Both the position numbers and the translations under genes were made by a program. A model generated the notes under the pieces. That model was not told where the DNA came from. It was given only the letters and a program-made list of their open reading frames with translations, and made no database searches. A DNA stretch of 64,000 nt from Granulicella paludicola (lineage in GTDB: Bacteria; Acidobacteriota; Terriglobia; Terriglobales; Acidobacteriaceae), in NCBI RefSeq assembly GCF_025685545.1, contig NZ_JAGSYC010000021.1:1-64000 (forward strand), in the 5' to 3' direction. Numbering within the stretch: position 1 is the first letter of the stretch; every line of letters starts with the position of its first letter. Below, piece after piece: positions 27,752-35,160 of this stretch.

Positions 27752-29304
27752 ACGCTTTCCCCTGGTTGAGTCTGCTTACCGCGTTGCCTGTCGTTGGAGC
27801 GGGGGTTGTGCTGGTGGCTGGCGCGAGGAGCGACCGCGCCGCTCGCTTCCTCAGTGTGGGCTTTGCTGTGGGCGCGCTTTGCATCGCGTTGCTACTGTGG
27901 CATGGGTTTGATGTAAATGTGGGCGGCATGCAGTTAGTTGAACAGCATGCGTGGGTGCCGGCACTGCATATTCAGTACCACCTCGGTATCGATGGACTGG
28001 GCCTGTCGATGCTGTTGCTTTCGGCCATCGTTACGCTGATCAGCCTTGGGGCTTCGTGGAAGATTGAAGACCGCGTTCCTCTGTACTTTGCGTTGATTCT
28101 GCTTGTAGAGGCATGTCTGTTTGGAGCGTTCACGGCTCTGAACTTTATTCACTGGTTTACATTCTGGGAGCTTTGCCTGATCCCGGCATTCTTCCTGATC
28201 AAGATATGGGGAGGTCCGCGACGAACCCCTGCAGCCACGCAGTTTCTGGTGTATACGATGGCCGGAAGCGTGGCGATGCTGCTGTCGTTCCTGGCGATGT
28301 ACCTGGCGGCGAACACATTCGAGTTTGAGGAGCTGGCCACGATTGCGCAGAGTGGGCGACTCCTGCCGAGCCTTGCGGCGAGTTCCAGCTGGATGCACCT
28401 GACGCCAGAGCATCTTGGTCTGGTGATCTTTGCGGGGGTCTTTCTCGGCTTCGCGGTGAAGGTGCCGGTGATTCCCTTCCACACCTGGCTGCCGGATACG
28501 TATGCGGAAGCGCCAACAGGCACGACGATCCTGCTGACCGGCGCTATGTCGAAGATGGGGCTCTACGGATTTCTGCGCATTCTGGTTCCGATCTTTGCTC
28601 CACAGATGCAAAGTGTGCTGACTCCGCTGCTCTGGATGGCTGTGGCAACGGTGGTGCTGGGGTCGCTTTCAGCGATGGCGCAGACGGACCTGAAGCGCAT
28701 CTTTGCGTACTCGTCGATCAATCACCTCGGGTACTGCCTTCTCGGGATCTTTGCTGCAGTTCGTTACGCTGGAAGCGACGCTCAGCTTTTGACACAGCGA
28801 GCAGCAGCGCTGAGTGGAACGATGCTGCAGATGTTCAATCACGGGATCACGGCGGCTACGATCTTCTGGTTCGTGGCGATTCTTGAGACGCGATCAGGGG
28901 GAGCAAGAGAGCTTTCGGATTTCGGGGGGCTTCGCAGGAATGCGCCTGTGCTGGCAGGAATGATGGGGATCGCACTGTTCTCTTCGCTGGGGCTCCCGGG
29001 GCTGAACGGATTCATCAGCGAGTTCCTGATCTTCAAGGGAGCGTTTCCGCTCGCGACGTGGGCGACTGCGCTGTGCACGATCGGGCTGCTTATTACAGCG
29101 GTCTTCATCCTTAACGTGATTCAGCGGGTGTTTAGCGGACCGCTTCAGGAACGTCACAGCAACTTCTTGGACCTTAGCGGCAAGGAGCAGATGCTGTTGG
29201 CTCCCGCGATCGCCCTGATGTTTTTGCTTGGTCTCGATCCGCAGATTCTGCTCAGCCACCTCAACGCAACCGTACTTCAACTGACAAACACGATTAAGTT
29301 CTGA
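27748..29304 (+). CDS. nuoM: NADH-quinone oxidoreductase subunit M (first copy)
   Basis: The 518-residue antiporter-like subunit has the essential TM5 Glu in FWELCLIPAFFLIKIWGG, the loop FAVKVPVIPFHTWLPDTYAEAPT and the TM7 Lys in MSKMGLYGFLRI. This is the canonical NuoM. Translation starts at 27748 within the nuoL stop (ATGA). It is followed after 25 bases by a second, diverged NuoM-like gene. Confidence 0.96.
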   Translation: MNAFPWLSLLTALPVVGAGVVLVAGARSDRAARFLSVGFAVGALCIALLLWHGFDVNVGGMQLVEQHAWVPALHIQYHLGIDGLGLSMLLLSAIVTLISLGASWKIEDRVPLYFALILLVEACLFGAFTALNFIHWFTFWELCLIPAFFLIKIWGGPRRTPAATQFLVYTMAGSVAMLLSFLAMYLAANTFEFEELATIAQSGRLLPSLAASSSWMHLTPEHLGLVIFAGVFLGFAVKVPVIPFHTWLPDTYAEAPTGTTILLTGAMSKMGLYGFLRILVPIFAPQMQSVLTPLLWMAVATVVLGSLSAMAQTDLKRIFAYSSINHLGYCLLGIFAAVRYAGSDAQLLTQRAAALSGTMLQMFNHGITAATIFWFVAILETRSGGARELSDFGGLRRNAPVLAGMMGIALFSSLGLPGLNGFISEFLIFKGAFPLATWATALCTIGLLITAVFILNVIQRVFSGPLQERHSNFLDLSGKEQMLLAPAIALMFLLGLDPQILLSHLNATVLQLTNTIKF

Positions 29305-29329
29305 TCGAAGGACAGCAGACGCCCTGACC

Positions 29330-30832
29330 ATGCTCGCGTACACGATCTACATCTCGTTCTTCGGCGCTCTTGTTGTGCTGCTGATGCCCAAGGGAAGCCG
29401 CATGGCAATCCGCACCGTGGCGTTGCTGTGCGCTATCGCTGGGTTCGCGCTGGCGCTTACGGCCTTTGTGCAGCATGGCACCGGAGAGTTGACGACGGTA
29501 GCGCTTGCACCATGGATACCCTCGCTCGGCATCCACTATCATCTTGCAGCTGACGGGATCACGCTGTGCCTGGTGCTGTTGACAGGCGTGGTCGCGATTG
29601 CGGGCGTTCTGTTTTCGTGGAACATCGAGCAGAGGGTCAACGAATTTTTCGCTTTCTACCTACTGCTGATCGGGTCGGTGTATGGAGTGTTCCTCAGTTA
29701 CGATCTCTTTCTGCTGTTTGTATTTTACGAGATCGTGATTGTACCGAAGTACTTCCTGATTGCGATCTGGGGATCGACGCGGCGGGAGTATGGCGCGATG
29801 AAGCTGGCGATCTATTCGTTCGTTGGCAGCGCCATGGTGCTGGTGGGACTGATCGCAGCGTATGTGGTAGCGGGATCGCATTCGATGGACCTGGCTGCAC
29901 TGGCAAGCTACCGCTATCCCCTGCACTTTCAGATGTGGGCGTTCCCACTGGTGTTTACGGGGTTCGCGATTCTTGCTGGCTTGTGGCCGTTTCATACGTG
30001 GGCACCGACGGGGCACGTGGCGGCACCTACAGCTGCGTCGATGCTGCTGGCTGGTGTGGTGATGAAGCTCGGAGCGTACGGGTGCCTCCGCGTGGCGATG
30101 ACGCTGTTTCCGCTGGGACTTAGCTCCTGGGGATTTCATGTGCTTGGCTTCGGTTCATGGCGGGATGTGTTTGCGGTGCTGGCCGTGATCGGCATTTTGT
30201 ATGGCGCCCTGGTGGCGCTGGTGCAGAGCGACTTCAAGTTCGTGATCGGCTACTCGAGCGTGAGCCACATGGGTTTCATTCTGCTCGGACTGATGACGTT
30301 GAACCAGATCGGCATCACCGGCGCCGTAGTGCAGATGATCTCTCATGGACTGCTGGCGGGACTGCTGTTCGGAGTTGTGGGCAGAATGCTGTACGACCGC
30401 ACCCATACGCGCGAGCTAGGCAAGCTCGGTCCGATGAACCTGAGTCGTGCGCTGCCCTTTGCGACGGTAACGTTTGTGCTGGCCGGGATGGCGAGTATGG
30501 GGCTGCCCGGGTTCAGCGGGTTTGTTGCGGAGTTGATGATCCTGATTGGAGCGTGGCGTGTGTCGCCGCTGTTGGCGATCGGCGTTGGGTTGGGCATCGT
30601 GACCGGTGTTGCGTATGTATGGCGAGCGATGCAGAAGGCCTTCTTTGCAGAAGCGACAACGATCATCGATCCGCATCCACCAGCACCGATCACGCTGCCG
30701 GAGAAGCTTGGCACCGGATTATTGCTGGCCTCGAGTATTGCTGTGGGTTTGTACCCGCAGATGGTGCTTCGGCTGATCGCACCCGCACTCAACACGCCGC
30801 TGTTTAGCGGGCTGCACGGGGGAGGCTGGTAA
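29330..30832 (+). CDS. Second NuoM-like antiporter subunit
   Basis: The 500-residue paralogue of NuoM keeps the TM5 Glu (LFVFYEIVIVPKYFLIAIWGS) and the TM7 Lys (VVMKLGAYGCLRV). The channel-lining loop differs: AILAGLWPFHTWAPTGHVAAPT replaces VKVP..FHTWLPD, so the loop Lys is lost. Later motifs (YSSVSHMGFILLGL, MISHGLLAGLLFGVVGRMLYDR) match NuoM rather than MrpA/D or NuoN. Its place between nuoM and nuoN, and the TAATG coupling to nuoN, argue that it is a genuine fourth pump subunit of this complex. An independent antiporter is unlikely without mrp genes. Confidence 0.92.
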   Translation: MLAYTIYISFFGALVVLLMPKGSRMAIRTVALLCAIAGFALALTAFVQHGTGELTTVALAPWIPSLGIHYHLAADGITLCLVLLTGVVAIAGVLFSWNIEQRVNEFFAFYLLLIGSVYGVFLSYDLFLLFVFYEIVIVPKYFLIAIWGSTRREYGAMKLAIYSFVGSAMVLVGLIAAYVVAGSHSMDLAALASYRYPLHFQMWAFPLVFTGFAILAGLWPFHTWAPTGHVAAPTAASMLLAGVVMKLGAYGCLRVAMTLFPLGLSSWGFHVLGFGSWRDVFAVLAVIGILYGALVALVQSDFKFVIGYSSVSHMGFILLGLMTLNQIGITGAVVQMISHGLLAGLLFGVVGRMLYDRTHTRELGKLGPMNLSRALPFATVTFVLAGMASMGLPGFSGFVAELMILIGAWRVSPLLAIGVGLGIVTGVAYVWRAMQKAFFAEATTIIDPHPPAPITLPEKLGTGLLLASSIAVGLYPQMVLRLIAPALNTPLFSGLHGGGW

Positions 30833-32307
30833 TGACACCACTCCCTTATCTGCAGTTTCTGCATGCCTCGCTGCCGCAGGTAGCGCTCGATGTAGCGGCA
30901 CTGATCGTGCTGTTTACGGACCTTGCGATTCGTAAGAAGTCACTAAGACTTCGTTTCAGCGTGGCGACGGCAATCGCATCGGCCGGGTGCATTGTGGCCA
31001 TCGTGCTGTTGCTGACCGCACATTCGCAGGTGAACCTGTTTGATGGCATGTTCGTCACGACTATTTTGTCGGCCCATGTTCAAGTGGCGATCCTCGCACT
31101 AACGATCGTGACGTTGGTGCTGTCGATCGATTCGAGCTTTACGGAGCATGTGGGCGAGTTTGTCGTGCTGGTTTTGCTGGCAGTGACTGGCATGATGTTT
31201 CTCGTGAGTGCGCGGAATATCCTGATCACGTTTGTGTCGCTTGAATTGCTGAGTCTTGCGCTGTACTCACTGACGGGGTTCGACAAGCGTAGACCGCAGA
31301 GCGCAGAGGCTGCGTTGAAGTATTTCCTTTTCGGCGGCATCTCTGCGGCTTTCCTGCTTTACGGATTCACTCTGCTCTACGGCATCGCGAACTCGACGAA
31401 CTATGCGCAGATCGGAGCGGCTGTCGGAGCCAGTGGATTGACGCCGCTGGTGGTTGTGGCGATGGTTACGAGCATCATCGGCTTCGGGTTCAAGGTGGCT
31501 GCCGCGCCCCTGCAGTTCTGGGCGCCGGATGTGTATCAGGCCGCGCCGAATCCGGTGGCCGGATTTATTGGTTCGAGTTCAAAGGTAGCCAGCTTCTTTG
31601 CATTTTTTGTCTTGATGACCTCTTGTTATGGGGCCGTCGGAGGCAGCGCTGCGTGGGAGAATGTCCATGCAGGATGGGTGCCGGTGGTTGCTGTTGTCGC
31701 GGCGCTGTCGATGATCGTCGGCAATCTTGGGGCGCTGGCACAGAGTGGACTGCGCCGCTTACTGGCGTACTCAGCGATCGCTCATGCAGGTTACATGCTA
31801 GTCGCGGTGGTCGCACACGGTGCAGATAGCCTGGGCACACTGCTCTATTACGTGACGACGTATAGTGTTTCCGTGCTGGGCAGCTTCGCGGTCATTCATG
31901 TTGTGGAAGAGAGCGAAGGTAGCGATCAGCTTATCCACTTCAATGGATTGAGTCGGCGAGCACCACTGCTTTCCATGTGCCTGTTTGTATTTCTTCTCTC
32001 GCAGGCAGGGATTCCACCGCTGGCCGGATTCTTTGGAAAGTTTTTCTTATTTGCCGCTGCACTCCGTGGAGCAGATGGGTCAGGACTTGTGTGGCTGGTG
32101 GTGCTGGCGCTCGCCATGAGCGCGGTCTCGCTGTACTACTATCTGCAGGTGCTGAAGCGGGTGTACGTGTCAGAGCCTCCAGAGATTCGGGGCAGGTTGC
32201 GCACACCTCGACAGATGCTGACGGTCATCGTACTTCTGGCCGTGGTTGTGGTGCTGGCGGGTGCGCTGCCAGAGACTCTGGTTCGCTGGTTTGGCATGAT
32301 CGTATAG
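30832..32307 (+). CDS. nuoN: NADH-quinone oxidoreductase subunit N
   Basis: The 491-residue antiporter-like subunit has ITFVSLELLSLALYSLTGFDKR (TM5 Glu), FGFKVAAAPLQFWAPDVYQAAPNPVAGF (TM7 region) and LLAYSAIAHAGYMLVAVV. It closes the nuo operon. About 80 bases further on lies the truncated tRNA-Glu sequence that marks the edge of the mobile island. Confidence 0.96.
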   Translation: MTPLPYLQFLHASLPQVALDVAALIVLFTDLAIRKKSLRLRFSVATAIASAGCIVAIVLLLTAHSQVNLFDGMFVTTILSAHVQVAILALTIVTLVLSIDSSFTEHVGEFVVLVLLAVTGMMFLVSARNILITFVSLELLSLALYSLTGFDKRRPQSAEAALKYFLFGGISAAFLLYGFTLLYGIANSTNYAQIGAAVGASGLTPLVVVAMVTSIIGFGFKVAAAPLQFWAPDVYQAAPNPVAGFIGSSSKVASFFAFFVLMTSCYGAVGGSAAWENVHAGWVPVVAVVAALSMIVGNLGALAQSGLRRLLAYSAIAHAGYMLVAVVAHGADSLGTLLYYVTTYSVSVLGSFAVIHVVEESEGSDQLIHFNGLSRRAPLLSMCLFVFLLSQAGIPPLAGFFGKFFLFAAALRGADGSGLVWLVVLALAMSAVSLYYYLQVLKRVYVSEPPEIRGRLRTPRQMLTVIVLLAVVVVLAGALPETLVRWFGMIV

Positions 32308-32388
32308 CCCGCGAGGCGCGCCATTCGGGGGCACTGCACGGCAGAAATGAACCGTGCACAGCTTCCGATCAGATTTTGAGAGGGGCTT

Positions 32389-32438
32389 TGGTAGCGTTAC
32401 CGGGGCTCGAACCCGGACTCTTCGCCTTGAGAGGGCGA
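32389..32438 (-). other. 3' fragment of tRNA-Glu(CTC): attachment-site remnant
   Basis: On the minus strand the anticodon arm (TCGCC-CTCTCAA-GGCGA, anticodon CTC), the variable loop, the T-arm (CCGGG-TTCGAGC-CCCGG), the acceptor 3' strand TAACGCT, discriminator A and encoded CCA are intact. The D-arm and 5' acceptor strand are missing: sequence beyond 32438 is unrelated. An integrase gene follows within 180 bases. This is what remains on one side when an element recombines into a tRNA gene. The complete tRNA should then lie at the other end; I find no such copy in the window. Confidence 0.85.
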
Positions 32439-32443
32439 TTTTT

Positions 32444-32584
32444 GAGGTTTGCAGAGGCTTGCAGGGAGTCGCATCAAATAGTGCAAAATGTTCATTTATA
32501 TGCACTTCTAGCCATATAGAGTCTTGCAATGGCCTGCACGCGAGTGCAGGATTATCGGTACAAAAGTGCCACCAAAGTGCCACC
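32444..32584 (+). repeat. Short tandem repeats at the element end, candidate integrase arm sites
   Basis: GAGGTTTGCA/GAGGCTTGCA stand in tandem at 32444-32463. AAAGTGCCACC is repeated perfectly at 32563-32573 and 32574-32584, between the tRNA fragment and the integrase start. Tandem short boxes at this position are typical of tyrosine-recombinase arm-binding sites. Confidence 0.6.
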
Positions 32585-32615
32585 AAGAATTTTATGATGG
32601 TGGTGGAGGTGCGCG

Positions 32616-33791
32616 ATGGCAAGGAAGCCGAAAGAGGTTCGAGGCATTAAGTTCCGTCCTGATCGGGGTACGTGGGAGGCTCAATACAAGGCCGATGGAA
32701 GCCGCGTTCGCAAGAACTTCTTGGACCACGAAGCTGCGGTTGTCTGGCTGGAAACAGCCAAAGGGCTACGTCACAAAGAGGGTGTCGCTTCTCTTCCCTC
32801 CAGCGCAGCGGAACCTCTCCTGACATTGGCTGAAAAGAAAGAGTTGAAGGAACACAGAGCTAACAGCCTCCTGATTGAAGAACTATGCGATCAATACCTT
32901 GCCCATATCCAGAACCCAAACAACCCCGAACGTCCGAAGGACCAGGTGAACCCTCCACAACGTCTCGGAGCCATCAAGGAGGCGTTTGGCGACCGTTCGG
33001 CAGTTTCCTTGGAGCCTCACGAAATTAAGGATTGGCTTATCTCCCTCGGTCTGGCCGCTGCAACGCTAAACCGCTACAAGTCCACCCTGTCGGCGGTGTA
33101 TACGTACGCGAAAGAGCGGAAGCTGGTGGAATCCAATCCCTGCCGCGACGTCTCCCACTTTGCTGTGACTCTCGGCTATCCACGTTGGATGAGTGATGCC
33201 GAAGAGGACAAGCTCCGTGCTGTCTTAGCACGGTGGATTGAGAAAACACCCGTAGACTACGAGATGACCCGCCTGGAACTGCGGGAGCATCCGAATGAAA
33301 TCACTGTCGGCTCTCAAACAGGTATGCGGAAAGGTAATCAGTACGCACTCACTTGGCCCGACATCAACTTCAAGCTACGCCTGATCACCTTGCCGGATAC
33401 AAAGACGGGCGTACCGCATACAGTCCCAATGACGAATGACGTGCATGCGGCCCTCAAGGATCAGCAGGAAATTCAAGATCGGATGCGGGAACTCAGAGGC
33501 GACAGAGAAACGACGCGCATGAAACTCGACGGCAGGGTTTTCACCATCCGGGAGAATCGCGAGTGGTTTGAGAAAGCCAAGCGCGAGGCGGGTATCAATG
33601 ATCTTGGATGGCATCAACTCAGCCGACACACCGCCGGTTCACGACTTGCTGCCAACAACGCGAATCAGAAGGTGATCCAAGAGGTGCTAGGACACAAGAC
33701 AATTGCGATGAGCGCTCGGTACACACACCTGAGCAAAGCGCATGTATCGAGTGAAATGAACGCGGCTCTATCACGATCTCGCAATGTATAG
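32616..33791 (+). CDS. int: Tyrosine recombinase (integrase) of a tRNA-Glu island
   Basis: The 391-residue integrase has an N-terminal arm-binding part (GIKFRPDRGTWEAQYKADGSRV), a core-binding SAM-like domain (about 85-185) and a catalytic domain. Catalytic residues visible are R238 (TGMRKGN), K263 (DTKTG), H333 with R337 (WHQLSRHTAG), H360 (LGHKT) and Y369 (SARYTHL). The usual HxxR box is one residue longer here (HQLSR). It would insert and excise the element at tRNA-Glu(CTC), whose 3' part lies directly upstream. Confidence 0.95.
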   Translation: MARKPKEVRGIKFRPDRGTWEAQYKADGSRVRKNFLDHEAAVVWLETAKGLRHKEGVASLPSSAAEPLLTLAEKKELKEHRANSLLIEELCDQYLAHIQNPNNPERPKDQVNPPQRLGAIKEAFGDRSAVSLEPHEIKDWLISLGLAAATLNRYKSTLSAVYTYAKERKLVESNPCRDVSHFAVTLGYPRWMSDAEEDKLRAVLARWIEKTPVDYEMTRLELREHPNEITVGSQTGMRKGNQYALTWPDINFKLRLITLPDTKTGVPHTVPMTNDVHAALKDQQEIQDRMRELRGDRETTRMKLDGRVFTIRENREWFEKAKREAGINDLGWHQLSRHTAGSRLAANNANQKVIQEVLGHKTIAMSARYTHLSKAHVSSEMNAALSRSRNV

Positions 33792-33809
33792 GTAATTCAT
33801 GAACCCTAG

Positions 33810-33931
33810 CTTCTCTTCGAGAAGAGAGGAGCAGATATGCTCCTCATATCGGGCGTATTCCCGTCGCGCAGGCGGCAGTCAGGGCCGTGCATAGCACGCC
33901 GCACAGAGGGCGCAGCGCCTTGACGGACGCT
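33810..33931. repeat. Multi-hairpin element, copy A (candidate structured RNA or ssDNA element)
   Basis: Consecutive hairpins are CTTCTC-TTC-GAGAAG (33810-33824), GAGGAGC-AGATAT-GCTCCTC (33826-33845) and CGGG/CCCG (33850-33863). A long-range stem pairs GTCAGGGC (33878-33885) with GCCTTGAC (33917-33924) and encloses CGTGC-ATA-GCACG (33886-33898). A second copy at 42159-42288 has the same order with different stem sequences. It lies between the integrase and the toxin gene. Confidence 0.6.
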
Positions 33932-34008
33932 ACAGCGACGGGTATCCCTGGCAACGAGAAATGATTTATTCCTGGGATGAGGTTGCACCCAGTGCTACAC
34001 TGCTTGTA

Positions 34009-34386
34009 ATGAAAACTCCGGTTATAGATCCCGTGAGAACTTTCAAGACTTCATGGTTTGCGAAAGCGGCTCGAAAAGCGCACATCGGGGACGATGAGCT
34101 TTGCGCCGCGATTTTACAAGTCATGCAGGGGCAGGCGGACGACCTGGGAGGTGGCGTCTATAAGAAGCGCCTGCGAAAGAACCAGTACCGCTCCATCATC
34201 CTGGCGAGGGCAGGCTCATTTTGGATTTACGAATATCTGTTCGCCAAGCAAGATCGGGCGAATATTGACAACGATGAGCTGGTCGAGTTTCGCAAGCTCA
34301 CGAAGGTTTACGGGAGCCTCACACCGAAGCAAGTGAATCGGCTCTTACAAGATCAAGACTGGATGGAGATTTGCAATGACAACTAA
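34009..34386 (+). CDS. RelE-family toxin (PF06296-like)
   Basis: The 125-residue protein starts at ATG 34009 (MKTPVIDPVRTFKTSWFAKAARKAH). It matches the RelE-type family once called DUF1044: FKTSWFAKAARKAHIGDDELCAAI, then DLGGGVYKKRLRKN, RSIILARAGSFWIYEYLFAKQDRANIDNDELVEF. Such toxins are ribosome-dependent mRNA endonucleases. The toxin comes first and its 3' end overlaps the antitoxin gene by 11 bases, the HigBA-like order. An upstream in-frame ATG at 33961 would add 16 unlikely residues. Confidence 0.88.
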   Translation: MKTPVIDPVRTFKTSWFAKAARKAHIGDDELCAAILQVMQGQADDLGGGVYKKRLRKNQYRSIILARAGSFWIYEYLFAKQDRANIDNDELVEFRKLTKVYGSLTPKQVNRLLQDQDWMEICNDN

Positions 34387-34699
34387 GCGTAAGTTCAAGA
34401 GCGAGGCTTTTGAAGCAATCCATTCTTCCGCGGCGGCCCTGCATAGGGTTGGAGCGATCGACAAGACCACGATGAAAGGCTTTGACGACGCCTGTTTGAC
34501 GACACCCCCGGCCCTGAAGCCCGCACAAATCAAGAAGCTGCGACTACGGCATCGCGTCAGCCAACCTGTTTTTGCCCGTTATCTGAACACCAGTGAGTCC
34601 ACCGTTGAAAAATGGGAGACGGGAGCCAAGCAGCCGAGCGGAATGGCATTAAGGCTTTTGTTTGTCGTAGATAAGCACGGTCTGGAAGCTCTGGTCTAG
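34376..34699 (+). CDS. XRE-family antitoxin
   Basis: The 107-residue partner of the RelE-type toxin has a central helix-turn-helix (about 52-90: PAQIKKLRLRHRVSQPVFARYL, then STVEKWETGAKQPSG). This HTH binds the operon promoter and the protein neutralises the toxin. It overlaps the toxin gene, so the two are translationally coupled and probably autoregulated. Confidence 0.9.
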   Translation: MTTKRKFKSEAFEAIHSSAAALHRVGAIDKTTMKGFDDACLTTPPALKPAQIKKLRLRHRVSQPVFARYLNTSESTVEKWETGAKQPSGMALRLLFVVDKHGLEALV

Positions 34700-34728
34700 C
34701 AGAACACTAACTCGGGGCGCGAACGATT

Positions 34729-35058
34729 TCATCCTGTGCGGTCAGATGGATAAGTCACGATGTTCTCGGGATGGTCGCAACCGGCATACCTTCGTAGGTC
34801 CATTACAGGGATTAGGACTCGACCACCAATCCGTCGCGTAGGCAAACGCTTTGAGGCAATTAAGTAGTCGAGCGCACGTTGACTAATAGATAGAAGTTGA
34901 GCAGCCTCTTCGCGCCCTACCAACAACTTATTTTCAGGAGCCACCGTGACCCTCTGTGGAGGCTTTCTGCGGTTAGGCTTGAACGACAGCTCAGTGTTCT
35001 CCTGTCGCGACGGCTTCGATCCGCCTCGGTCGAAATCAATGACTCTCTCTGCCGACAT
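34729..35058 (-). CDS. Excisionase-type helix-turn-helix protein
   Basis: This is a 109-residue protein with a basic N-terminal tail and a MerR-like/HTH_17 domain at about 45-92: LLVGREEAAQLLSISQRALD, YLIASKRLPTRRIGGRVLIP. Such proteins act as recombination directionality factors or small regulators on mobile elements. It is next to the relaxase gene in the same orientation, but downstream of it by about 100 bases from the relaxase stop. The last 15 residues are not conserved-looking. Confidence 0.75.
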   Translation of the reverse strand: MSAERVIDFDRGGSKPSRQENTELSFKPNRRKPPQRVTVAPENKLLVGREEAAQLLSISQRALDYLIASKRLPTRRIGGRVLIPVMDLRRYAGCDHPENIVTYPSDRTG

Positions 35059-35160
35059 ATGCCCATCCCCTGTTATAGAAGTTGTGGTTCTATGCGAAAC
35101 TGCCCTGCCCCTCTACGATCCCCTTGCAATAACGCCTTCATCTCTCCAGTACTGATGCCT

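Noticed and set aside
32563-32584. Possible start of a CRISPR array
   Set aside because: There are only two 11-base units, directly adjacent with no spacer and no cas genes, so they fit integrase arm sites.
32354-32650. A 98-codon plus-strand frame before the integrase
   Set aside because: It crosses the tRNA fragment and the arm-type repeats and overlaps the integrase start, so it is not a credible gene.
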